Assembly (NCBI GenBank): GCA_026985075.1
Contig: JALSQX010000053.1
Location: forward strand, 156,773 to 220,772
Origin: Blastocatellia bacterium
GTDB lineage: Bacteria; Acidobacteriota; Blastocatellia; HR10; J050
Direction of reading: 5' to 3'
DNA length: 64,000 nucleotides
Part shown: piece by piece, positions 8,323 through 15,605 of the stretch
Layout of the letters: each line of letters opens with the position of its first letter
How positions within the stretch are numbered: the first letter of the stretch is position 1
The notes under the pieces: generated by a model
What the model saw: the letters and a program-made list of their open reading frames with translations, nothing else
What the model was told of the DNA's origin: nothing
The model's database searches: none
Position numbers and translations under genes: made by a program

Positions 8323-8430
8323 TTGACCATCCCCTCGGAGTCCAGGCGTGTTCCCGACGACAACGACAACGAGCGCCCCGACAATTGTACAAATTGACCA
8401 TCCCCTCGGAGTCCAGGCGCGTTCCCGACG
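8323..8430 (+). repeat. Two-copy 37-bp direct repeat
   Basis: 8323-8359 and 8394-8430 read ttgaccatcccctcggagtc... and match over 37 bases with one difference (T/C). The gap between copies is 34 bases. Only two copies are present, and the unit is unrelated in sequence to the other repeat pairs in the window. Confidence 0.9.
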
Positions 8431-8491
8431 CGTACTCCCCATTGTTCGGGCTCCCGACATCCGGTCGGCGCACCAGTGGTCCGGGCGTCGC

Positions 8492-8521
8492 TTGACAGAT
8501 GCCCACGGTCAGGGCCATGAT
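8492..8521 (+). promoter_or_regulatory. Promoter of the AhpD-like gene (leaderless type)
   Basis: A perfect -35 TTGACA (8492-8497), an 18-bp spacer and CATGAT (8516-8521) end six bases before ATG 8528. The gene has no ribosome site, so transcription probably starts at or next to the start codon. Confidence 0.55.
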
Positions 8522-8527
8522 TGCTCT

Positions 8528-9109
8528 ATGGCCTGGATCAAGACGATTCCGCCAGAGGACGCTGAAGGATTGCTGAAACAGCAATATGACGCAGCCATCA
8601 AACGAGCCGGACGCATCTTCAATATCGTTCGTGTTCAGAGCCTGAACCCGCGCGTCCTGGAGGCCTCGATTGGCCTGTATAAAGCGATCATGTTCGGACC
8701 ATCGAGTCTGACGCGCGCCCAGCGAGAGATGATCGCCGTCGTCGTCTCCAAAACGAACGACTGTTTTTACTGAACGGAAGCTCACGGGGAGGATCTCCGT
8801 CAGGTCACCGGCGACGACCGTTTAGTGGAACAGATCAAGACGGATTATCGACGGGCCAATCTCGATGAGCGTACGCGGGCCATGCTCGATTATGCCGTCA
8901 TGATCACCCGAGATGTTCATCGTATCGATCAATCGACCATCGATCAACTGCGCGCTCGCGGATTGAGCGACGAAGATATCCTGAATGTGGCTCACGTAAC
9001 GGGGTTCTTCAATTACTACACGCGTCTGGCCGATGCGCTGGGCGTGGATCCGGAAGATTTCATGCTTCGGCGCCGATCGCCGGGAATGCACCAATCCAGC
9101 GAAACCTGA
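8528..9109 (+). CDS. AhpD-like (CMD family) selenoprotein candidate, CxxU
   Basis: Alkylhydroperoxidase AhpD / carboxymuconolactone-decarboxylase family protein, 193 aa if the TGA at 8771-8773 is read as selenocysteine. The track splits it into 8348-8773 and 8825-9109, but both pieces and the bases between them are in one frame without other stops. The N terminus 'MAWIKTIPPEDAEG' and 'VQSLNPRVLEASIGLYKA' are typical of the peroxidase-related subgroup. The redox motif reads C79-F-Y-U82-T-E-A-H86, exactly C-x-x-C-x-x-x-H with the second Cys replaced by TGA, and 'HGEDLRQVTGDD' continues it as in Cys homologues. AhpD-like selenoproteins with CxxU are known from other bacteria. The likely role is thiol-dependent peroxide or disulfide chemistry in the cytoplasm. 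Confidence 0.85.
8781..8803 (+). promoter_or_regulatory. SECIS-like hairpin of the AhpD-like selenoprotein
   Basis: After the in-frame TGA, ACGGGGA (8784-8790) pairs with UCUCCGU (8794-8800), including one G-U pair, closing a GGA loop (8791-8793). After a C/C mismatch, CU/AG extends the stem. The loop begins 17 bases after the TGA, almost the same distance as in the neighbouring U-G-C gene. Confidence 0.6.
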
Positions 9110-9150
9110 TGTCAGGCCGACCGAGGAGAACGAAGAGCGAGGGAGCGACC

Positions 9151-9678
9151 ATGGGCAGGCCGCATCAACCGACTATCCATGAAGTCGTCGAACGGGTTCG
9201 CACGACGTTGGATGAACAATGGATCCCCCGCATTTACGGCGAGGAGATTCTCACCGGTCGCACGCGTCGCTATCTGTTGGGAGCGAGCAACCACAAGGGA
9301 TCGGTGGAGATCAATTACACGCTACTGGGCATCGAATTGAAAATCGGGCGACGGCGCCTGCTGGTGCCCGATTGGGCGACGGCCCGCTACCTCTCGGTAT
9401 TCGCCCGTATTGGCGTGGATGCGGTGGCCGTTCCTTATGACATCACGCGCATCTCCAGTCTCGCTGACGAACTGGAGAGTTCCTGGCAGCGCATGATGAT
9501 GCTGGCCGAGCATTACAGCGAGCACCGGAGCGCGCGATTCACCGCTCGCGTGAAGTCCCGGCTGAGAGCGCGCCTCCGCGAAGAAGTGACCGCCTTGGGT
9601 GCGGGTCGCCCCTATCCCGAATTCGCCACCAGCACCAAGGTCTATCGACGCTCGCCCGCTCCACCCGGACATCAATGA
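9151..9678 (+). CDS. Hypothetical protein
   Basis: Unrecognised 175-aa protein, probably cytoplasmic. It has no signal peptide or membrane segment. It has an acidic-basic N-terminal helix ('HEVVERVRTTLDEQW') and a beta-rich centre ('GSVEINYTLLGIELKIGRRRLLVPD'), then an Arg-rich helical part ('RARLREEV'). GAGGGAG ends seven bases before ATG 9151 and supports this start. The track start at 9109 overlaps the stop of the AhpD-like gene as TGATG, so coupled translation from 9109 (189 aa) is the alternative. It overlaps the glycosyltransferase gene by ATGA, so the two are probably co-translated. Confidence 0.75.
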   Translation: MGRPHQPTIHEVVERVRTTLDEQWIPRIYGEEILTGRTRRYLLGASNHKGSVEINYTLLGIELKIGRRRLLVPDWATARYLSVFARIGVDAVAVPYDITRISSLADELESSWQRMMMLAEHYSEHRSARFTARVKSRLRARLREEVTALGAGRPYPEFATSTKVYRRSPAPPGHQ

Positions 9679-10712
9679 ACGCGCGGACTCCGACACCAGC
9701 GCCATCTCACTCCTATCCGCCTCACCGCATCCTCGTCCTTCATTTCGGACAACTGGCCGAGGTGATTCTCAGCCTTCCGGCCATCGAAGCGCTCTATCGC
9801 CACTTTTCTCAACCCCATATCACGCTGGCTTCGACGCCCGCGGGATGTCAGGCAGCGGCCATGACCCCGATGGTGCGCGATGTCCTCTCCTTAGAGAGCA
9901 TCGAGTGGCAGGAAGCCATCAAGCCCTGGGTGCTCTACGCGTGGATCCGCTTCATGCAAACCTTACGGCGTGGCGAGTACGAACTGGCCATCGATTTCTA
10001 CTCGGTGGGGAAGACGAATGTTCTCGCCTGGCTCTCCCGCGCGCCGTGGCGGCTGGCGGCGCGGCGACCGGGGCGCTCGCTGACTTTTCTGTTCAACCTT
10101 CATCCGCCCAGGGAAGATGTGAGGAAGCACATGGTGGACCGCTACTTTGATGTCCTCCGCCCCCTCGGTGTTGTCGCCCAAAGCCGACGACCTCGATTGA
10201 CGCCGCCACGGGACGCGCGCACGCAGATCGAGAGACGATTGGCCACTCAGCTTCGCCGAAGGCGACTGCTGGTTGGTTTCGCTCCCGGTCGGCGCGAACC
10301 ACTGCGTTGCTGGCCGCCGGCTCGTTTCGTCGACCTGGGTGGACGACTCATTCACAATCTCAACGTCGATCTCCTTCTACTGGAACGTCAAAAGCGGTCC
10401 ACATGGATACGGGAGATGGGCAAACAACTCCCGACACGCCCCGTCATTTTGAGCAGTTCGAACATTCCTGAGCTGGCCGCCGCTCTCACGGTCTGCTCGG
10501 TGGTCGTCTCCGATGATGCTGGAATCGTCAATTTAGCCGCCGCCGTGGGAACGCCGACGTTGGGATTGGGCATCACCTCCTGGCTCGCGCCGATCGGGCG
10601 AGACCACCTGGCGATGGAGAAGATGCCATCGGCCATTACCGTCGACGACGTCTTCACCGCCGTGGTGCGTCTCCTCACGCGCGACCGGACCAGCGCATTG
10701 TTCGGTCAATGA
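9675..10712 (+). CDS. Glycosyltransferase family 9 (heptosyltransferase-like)
   Basis: GT9/ADP-heptose:LPS heptosyltransferase family, 345 aa, with GT-B fold architecture. The N-terminal domain starts 'HRILVLHFGQLAEVILSLPAI', the typical GT9 opening. The C-terminal nucleotide-sugar half contains 'GFAPGRREPLRCWPPARFVDL', 'IPELAAALTVCSVVVSDDAG' and 'VGTPTLGLG', which match the family pattern. It probably transfers a sugar in cell-envelope polysaccharide assembly; donor and acceptor cannot be told. The start overlaps the previous gene's stop (ATGA at 9675-9678). The gene ends convergently with the ABC ATPase gene. Confidence 0.88.
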   Translation: MNARTPTPAPSHSYPPHRILVLHFGQLAEVILSLPAIEALYRHFSQPHITLASTPAGCQAAAMTPMVRDVLSLESIEWQEAIKPWVLYAWIRFMQTLRRGEYELAIDFYSVGKTNVLAWLSRAPWRLAARRPGRSLTFLFNLHPPREDVRKHMVDRYFDVLRPLGVVAQSRRPRLTPPRDARTQIERRLATQLRRRRLLVGFAPGRREPLRCWPPARFVDLGGRLIHNLNVDLLLLERQKRSTWIREMGKQLPTRPVILSSSNIPELAAALTVCSVVVSDDAGIVNLAAAVGTPTLGLGITSWLAPIGRDHLAMEKMPSAITVDDVFTAVVRLLTRDRTSALFGQ

Positions 10713-10734
10713 GGATCGGTTCTCGCGGCGCGCC

Positions 10735-10851
10735 GTCTTTGCTATTGCCACGCCTCTTACTCGCGCGAGCGATCAAATCGCGGAACGGATCGAATCTGGT
10801 TATGCTCATCAATGTCTTTGCTATTGCCACGCCTCTTACTCGCGCGAGCGA
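10735..10851 (+). repeat. Two-copy exact 38-bp direct repeat
   Basis: 10735-10772 and 10814-10851 (gtctttgctattgccacgcc...) are identical over 38 bases, with a 41-base gap. The second copy contains the stop codon and last codons of the minus-strand ABC ATPase gene, so the first copy is probably a duplicated gene end. The repeat carries the palindrome TCGCGCGA. Confidence 0.92.
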
Positions 10852-11786
10852 GGGGGCTCCTCCTCATCAACGAAAAGGTCCTCGAGCGCCGATCTCACCG
10901 GCGTGAGCGAGATGACTCGGCCGTCGCACTGACGAATCGCGTCCACGACGTCGAAGAGTCGCTCGGCGGGAATCTGGAGCCGCACGCTCACCGGAGTCTG
11001 AAAGAACGTACCTCCCCATTGCTCGATCTTCCGTCGAACGAGATCTGACAACATTCCCTCGACGACGACCTCCATCGTCTGACGCCCCGGCGATCTGGTC
11101 AATTCGGCCACCGTCCCACATCCCACCAGTCGCCCTCGCTTGAGAATGGCGACGCGGTCACAGAGGGCTTCCACGTCCGAGAGGATGTGCGTGCTGAAGA
11201 AAATGGTCTTGCCCCGCTCGCGGAGTCGGCTCAACAGATCGCGAATCTGGCGGCGCCCCGGCGGGTCGAGACCACTCATGGGCTCGTCCAGGATGAGCAC
11301 GCGCGGATCGTTGATGAGGGCTTGGGCGAGATTGAGACGCTGAAGCAGTCCGCGGGAGAACCCGCGCACCGGTCGATCGACCACCTCCGGTTCCAGACCA
11401 ACCAGATTCAACAGCTCATCAATGCGCTTTCGCCGGTCGTGCTGAGCGAGGCCGAACAGGCGCCCGAAGTAATCGAGCACCTCGCGCGGCGTGAGGAGAT
11501 CGGAGGAGGAGGGGTGCTCGGGGACGAATCCGATCCATTGACGCACCGAGAAATCGTCAATCGATCGACCCAGAATATACGCCGTCCCCGAAGTAGGAAG
11601 GAGGGCGCGTACCAACAGTTTCAACGTCGTCGTTTTGCCCGCCCCGTTGGGCCCCAGAAATCCGAAGATCTCCCCCGCCCGGATGTCCAGTGAGAGCCTA
11701 TCCAGGGCGCGCACCCGGCGCTTCCGCCAGAATCCGACGGGATACTCCTTGGTGAGATTTTCGATGACGATCGCCGACATGCTCAT
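10836..11786 (-). CDS. ABC transporter ATPase, PilH-like
   Basis: ABC-2-type exporter ATPase, 316 aa. Walker A 'GPNGAGKTT', signature 'SRGLLQRLNLAQAL' (a divergent LSGGQ), Walker B 'RVLILDEP' and the switch 'STHIL' are all present. A C-terminal domain of about 90 residues follows, as in exporters. Start at 11786 because its ATG overlaps the upstream gene's TGA (ATGA); the longer track ORF extends antisense-like sequence. It forms one operon with the TPR-like protein, the permease and the pilin. In Myxococcus xanthus an ABC ATPase (PilH), permease (PilI) and PilG are needed for type IV pili, and this cluster has the same kinds of protein next to a pilin. The substrate is unknown. Confidence 0.88.
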   Translation of the reverse strand: MSMSAIVIENLTKEYPVGFWRKRRVRALDRLSLDIRAGEIFGFLGPNGAGKTTTLKLLVRALLPTSGTAYILGRSIDDFSVRQWIGFVPEHPSSSDLLTPREVLDYFGRLFGLAQHDRRKRIDELLNLVGLEPEVVDRPVRGFSRGLLQRLNLAQALINDPRVLILDEPMSGLDPPGRRQIRDLLSRLRERGKTIFFSTHILSDVEALCDRVAILKRGRLVGCGTVAELTRSPGRQTMEVVVEGMLSDLVRRKIEQWGGTFFQTPVSVRLQIPAERLFDVVDAIRQCDGRVISLTPVRSALEDLFVDEEEPPRSRE

Positions 11787-12655
11787 AGTTGGGGAAGAAC
11801 CAGAGGACTCTCTTCCGAAAGGGAGATCCGGCCCGTATGCGGCTCCAACCGGTAGGGATATCCTCGCGGATCGACCGGCGCCCGCGCGATCAGGCCGACG
11901 GCGATCAGCTCGTCCCACGATCTCGGCCAACGCCCGCTTCGCCGACGATATCGGGAGAGGAGACGGTGCAGGCGCTCCACCTCCTCTAACGCGCGCAGGC
12001 AATCCAGATGCCAGGCGGCTCGTCGGCGAATGTACTCGTTCTCGCCGTGCTCATAACGATCGCGCCAGATGCGACGAGCGGCATCGCGCCGACCGGCCTT
12101 GGTATACATCCCGGCAGCGAGATCGGCCACCCAGGCGGGCGCGCGGCGATGGCGACTGGCTCGCTCGAACAGGCGAGCCGCCGTCTCATAATCGTGCATA
12201 TTCCAGGCGTAGATCGCTCCCTTATCCAGGATCAGTCGCCACTCATCGGGATTGCGCTCGATGCCGCGATCGAGCAGCGCCAGCGCCGCCTCCGGTTGAC
12301 CGGGCCCGGCGGGCGGCGCTAAGGCCAGGAACACGGCTCCGAAGCGATAAGCGGTGATGAATCGAGGATCGAGTTCGGTCACCATGTCGAGCAGCGGTTT
12401 CAACCAATCGAACCGATGACCGGGACGGAGAGCCCGTCGGCCATAATACTGCAAGGTTCGAATCCAATACAGATCGGCCAACGCTCCCTCGAAGCCCAAA
12501 CTGAATCGTTTCACGATCTTCGGCGAGGGAAGATACATGATCGCGTCGGCCGTCCCGGAGGCGAGCATCTCCGTCCGAAGACTACGCTGAACCAGATACA
12601 CGGCACCTCCTCCCAGTCCCAGAGCCAGAATCAAGGCCATGGTGAGCGTTCTCAT
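11783..12655 (-). CDS. Membrane-anchored TPR-like protein, PilG-like position
   Basis: 290-aa protein with an N-terminal hydrophobic anchor ('MALILALGLGGGAVYLVQ') and a helical repeat body resembling TPRs ('AALALLDRGIERNPDEWRL', 'DYETAARLFERASRHR'). The C-terminal part is 'RSGRWPRSWDELIAVGLI..DPRGYPYRLE', a motif often seen at the end of pilin-associated TPR proteins. It overlaps by ATGA with both neighbours in the operon (permease upstream, ATPase downstream), so the three are co-translated. By position and make-up it corresponds to PilG of the Myxococcus pilGHI set. That equivalence is inferred from context, not from sequence comparison. Confidence 0.75.
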   Translation of the reverse strand: MRTLTMALILALGLGGGAVYLVQRSLRTEMLASGTADAIMYLPSPKIVKRFSLGFEGALADLYWIRTLQYYGRRALRPGHRFDWLKPLLDMVTELDPRFITAYRFGAVFLALAPPAGPGQPEAALALLDRGIERNPDEWRLILDKGAIYAWNMHDYETAARLFERASRHRRAPAWVADLAAGMYTKAGRRDAARRIWRDRYEHGENEYIRRRAAWHLDCLRALEEVERLHRLLSRYRRRSGRWPRSWDELIAVGLIARAPVDPRGYPYRLEPHTGRISLSEESPLVLPQL

Positions 12656-13578
12656 CTCACATCTCGCCGTTCAAAAATGTTCATGGCCACGATGAGCACG
12701 ATAGTCACATAGAGCACGGCATAAGCGCTGGCTTTCCCCACCAATGAGAGAGGAATGACGTGCCCGTGAGCGACCGGTAAGACGACGTTGAAGTTTTCCA
12801 GATTGGGCAATCCATAGTATAGACAACGGTAGATGACGGCGATCACCGGCGACGATGCTGTCTCCGCCAGATCGAGGAAATCAGCGGAGAGATGCCCAGC
12901 GATGAAGAGGAGCACGGTGATCACTGCCGTCACGATCGTGCTGGCGAACGTCGCGCACAGGAGAGCGAACGAACCGATGATCAACAGTTCCAGATAGATC
13001 AAATACATGGCCGGGAGCAATCGACCCGGGCTCAGATTCACTCCATCCGTCGCAGAGGCCAGGGCGAGTTCCACGCCCGCTCCCATGAATGCCAGGCTCA
13101 CCAACAGTGTGAGCCCTCCCCCCAAGAACCTTCCCAGGATGTATTCGGAGCGGCGAACCGGTTTGGCCATCAGAGCGAGGAGCGACTGCCGTCCCATATC
13201 TCGCGCCGCCACATCGATGCCAAGAAAAGCGGCGATGAGGAGCCCGAACAAGCGCATCCCACTCAGGCCGACATCAATGAGCACTTTCTCTTGCTGACCG
13301 GCTGAGAGTTGACCGAGGACGAGGGCAACGGCAGCCATCGCGACCCCCAACAACGTGAGCGCATACAGGATCTTTTGACGAATGGCCTCCTTGAAAGCAT
13401 AAAAAGCGATGGCTCCGATTCTCCTGACCGCGGTTGTGGTGATCGGGGGAGAGAGAACATCGCCCTGCGACGAACGAGACCGGGCGGCGTCTTCATCCTC
13501 GTCATGAGGAGAGGGAGACGAGCAGGCGACTTCTGGACCGGGAACCGTTCCCGTTTCCTTGTCCTCTCTGAAGGTCAT
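12652..13578 (-). CDS. ABC-2 type permease, PilI-like
   Basis: ABC-2 family membrane protein, 308 aa. About 50 low-complexity charged residues ('PHDEDEDAARSRSS') come before the membrane domain, which starts near 'IGAIAFYAFKEAIRQKILYA'. Six or so hydrophobic helices follow, including 'FGLLIAAFLGIDVAARDM' and 'KPVRRSEYILGRFLGGGLTLL', the typical motif of this family. It ends 'IVAMNIFERRDVR'. It lies 12 bp downstream of the pilin gene and overlaps the TPR gene by ATGA. The start may lie further in, given the unusual hydrophilic N terminus and no strong ribosome site. Confidence 0.85.
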   Translation of the reverse strand: MTFREDKETGTVPGPEVACSSPSPHDEDEDAARSRSSQGDVLSPPITTTAVRRIGAIAFYAFKEAIRQKILYALTLLGVAMAAVALVLGQLSAGQQEKVLIDVGLSGMRLFGLLIAAFLGIDVAARDMGRQSLLALMAKPVRRSEYILGRFLGGGLTLLVSLAFMGAGVELALASATDGVNLSPGRLLPAMYLIYLELLIIGSFALLCATFASTIVTAVITVLLFIAGHLSADFLDLAETASSPVIAVIYRCLYYGLPNLENFNVVLPVAHGHVIPLSLVGKASAYAVLYVTIVLIVAMNIFERRDVR

Positions 13579-13590
13579 TCATCCGATGAG

Positions 13591-14082
13591 CTACTGAATG
13601 GATCGGGCATCGCTGGGCATGGATAATTCGCCATTGGATTGATTGAATGCCGCCGTCGCTTCGTAAACCGTTCCCGACGTATCGGTAGCAAAGTAACGAT
13701 CTCCGGATGTCCCTGGGGACGTGGGATGGAGTTCAGCCGCATACCGCGTCCCCAAGCCGCCCGGGGCATCACCGCTATCGGAGGCACTGCCCTCATAGCC
13801 ATTCTTGGAGACCGGCGTACCGTTGGCCCCCAACTGCGCCGCCAACCCATCGGAGATGGCGCCCGCTTCCAACAATTCGGCGGGATCGCCGTAGTACCCA
13901 TTATTAGACGTCGAGAACATCAACTCGCCTTGAGTGTAGCGAATGAGTTGCTGAATGGCCGCGGCTTCGTTGGCCGTCTTTCGACTCTTGGTCAGTTGGG
14001 GCAGCGCAATAGCCGCGATGATACCGATGATGAGAATGACGATCAATAACTCGATCAATGAGAATCCGGCTTCATTTTTCAT
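13591..14082 (-). CDS. Type IV pilin-like prepilin
   Basis: Type IV pilin family protein, 163 aa. The class III leader 'MKNEAG' is followed by the cleavage site G|FSLIELLIVILIIGI, with Glu at mature position 5, and a long hydrophobic N-terminal helix. The globular part is rich in Gly, Ser and Asp. GGGGAG seven bases before ATG 14082 sets the start; the track uses a GTG at 14097 that would put extra residues before the leader. The first gene of a four-gene unit with a pilG/H/I-like ABC module, it is probably a major or minor pilin exported by the type IV pilus machinery encoded elsewhere. No pilBCDMNOPQ genes are in this window. Confidence 0.92.
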   Translation of the reverse strand: MKNEAGFSLIELLIVILIIGIIAAIALPQLTKSRKTANEAAAIQQLIRYTQGELMFSTSNNGYYGDPAELLEAGAISDGLAAQLGANGTPVSKNGYEGSASDSGDAPGGLGTRYAAELHPTSPGTSGDRYFATDTSGTVYEATAAFNQSNGELSMPSDARSIQ

Positions 14083-14242
14083 AGCATCACTCCCCACCTT
14101 GAGACGGCCGGATCACTCGTTCCCGTGAGCCAGCCATCCCCGTTTAACCGACGTCTCGGTGGCCTGAAAGTTCCCGAGACGCTCTGTCGCCCACGCGTCG
14201 CTCAAGCCGAGACCTCGTCGAGCGCCTTCGTCCCACCTGCGC

Positions 14243-15433
14243 TCACTTCTGCTGCTTGATGTACTCTTTCAATGCGGCGATCACGCTCTTGGCCTCGGCG
14301 ACCTTATCGGCCTTGCTCTGATCCTTGGACACCTGTTTCACGAACCGCTCCAAGGTCTTGATGGCCTCGGGATAACTCTTGGGATCCGGCGAGGCGGCCA
14401 GCGCCAATCCCAGTCCAAACAGGGCATCGGCATTTTTGGGATCTTCCTGCAGGATCTCTTTATAGGTGGCGATGGCCTCTTCGCTTCGCCCCGTATCATT
14501 ATAGAGCTTGGCGATCTCGATCTTGGTTTGGCGCTTCTCCTCCGGCGATGTTTGTGCCTCCAACAACTGTCGATAGGCCGCGACGGCCTGATCGAGCTTG
14601 CTATTATCGAAACGGGCCGAGACAGCCATGGCTTGGGCATACAGTTTGATGTACGGTGGTTTTTCGCTGGCCTTCTCCGGAGGGATCATGTCGATGGCTT
14701 TCTTGGCCGTCTCCGCCGCCAGAGCGAAGGATTGCGTGGCCAGTTGCCGCTGACCGCTGTTGTTGCGCTTGACGCCCTGGTTGAAGTAGGCCTCGGCCAT
14801 CTTTCCCATGATCACATAGAGCTGCGGGTGATCGGGACTCGCTTCCAGCGCCAGCTTATATTCATTGATCGCCTCATCATACTGTTCGGCGCTGGCCAAC
14901 TGCTTTCCGGCCTCGAAATGTTTGATCATCTCCTTGTCGCGCTCGGCCTTTTTGCGTTGCTCCTCTTGCTTTTTCAGCGCCTCTTCCAATCGCTTTTGCT
15001 GCTCTTCGGGCGAAAGCGCTTGCTGCTGGGCCCCTTGAGCTTGATATTGCTTGATCTGTTCCAGGGTCAATCGTTGACCAGATCCGGGAATCAATTCGAA
15101 CGTCTTCTCGATCGGCGGCCCCGGTGGAATGCGGACATTGTACTCATAGTAGGGATTGAGGCCTTCGCCGGACAGAACGATAGCATATCGACCATAGGGG
15201 AGGCCGATATGGGCGAATCGACCACTTTTGTTCGTCTTGACTTTATAATACCCCTTGACGTCCAGTCGATAGAATTCGACAAGAACATTGGCGGCTGGTT
15301 TCTTCGATCCATCGGGAAGACGAACGAAGACTTGCCCTTGAACGCCACCTGTTTGGGCCCACGCGGGCAGCGCGAGGCTCAGTGCGCAGACCACACCGAG
15401 GAGTATGTGAATGATGTATGGTCGTTTTTTCAT
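14243..15433 (-). CDS. Exported carboxypeptidase-regulatory-like / TPR protein
   Basis: 396-aa secreted or envelope protein. A signal peptide ('ILLGVVCALSLALPAWA|QT') is followed by a carboxypeptidase-regulatory-like beta domain ('GGVQGQVFVRLPDGSKKPAANVLVEFY', to about residue 110). Next comes a charged Gln/Glu/Lys-rich coiled-coil linker ('EEALKKQEEQRKKAERDKEM') and about four TPRs ('AEQYDEAINEYKLALEASPDH', 'TGRSEEAIATYKEILQEDPKN'). AGAGGGG seven bases before ATG 15433 supports this start over the track start at 15472. It probably scaffolds an envelope complex; the partner is unknown. It lies 160 bp upstream of the pilin gene on the same strand and may belong to the same transcript. Confidence 0.82.
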   Translation of the reverse strand: MKKRPYIIHILLGVVCALSLALPAWAQTGGVQGQVFVRLPDGSKKPAANVLVEFYRLDVKGYYKVKTNKSGRFAHIGLPYGRYAIVLSGEGLNPYYEYNVRIPPGPPIEKTFELIPGSGQRLTLEQIKQYQAQGAQQQALSPEEQQKRLEEALKKQEEQRKKAERDKEMIKHFEAGKQLASAEQYDEAINEYKLALEASPDHPQLYVIMGKMAEAYFNQGVKRNNSGQRQLATQSFALAAETAKKAIDMIPPEKASEKPPYIKLYAQAMAVSARFDNSKLDQAVAAYRQLLEAQTSPEEKRQTKIEIAKLYNDTGRSEEAIATYKEILQEDPKNADALFGLGLALAASPDPKSYPEAIKTLERFVKQVSKDQSKADKVAEAKSVIAALKEYIKQQK

Positions 15434-15605
15434 ATCGCATCCCCTCTTTCCCAGTAACACGCCGAGTGTCACCGGGGGTGAAATTTGGTCATCGTGCCCT
15501 TCCGTACCTCTTCTCTTCGATTCGACCGTTCACACCTGGTCATTTTGACATCTCAGCCGGTGACTTGTCTATTATACCTCAACATGATCGAATTCTCGCC
15601 CCCAT

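Larger units (their letters stand above)
8114..8527. other. Intergenic stretch with a repeat pair and a promoter
   Basis: About 414 bases between the two candidate selenoprotein genes. No convincing gene was seen; the short ORFs in the track here lack ribosome sites and recognisable features. It holds two copies of a 37-bp direct repeat (8323 and 8394) and, at its end, a TTGACA/CATGAT promoter for the AhpD-like gene. Confidence 0.6.

Noticed and set aside
7871-8773. TGA at 7871 and 8771 as simple pseudogene stops
   Set aside because: Both fall in redox motifs, both frames continue cleanly, and both have hairpins with G-starting loops at 17-18 bases. Selenocysteine explains all of this better, but reads and Sec machinery should be checked.
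12450-12470. tRNA T-loop-like GGTTCGAATCC
   Set aside because: It lies inside the TPR-like coding gene on the opposite strand, and no acceptor, D or anticodon arms surround it.
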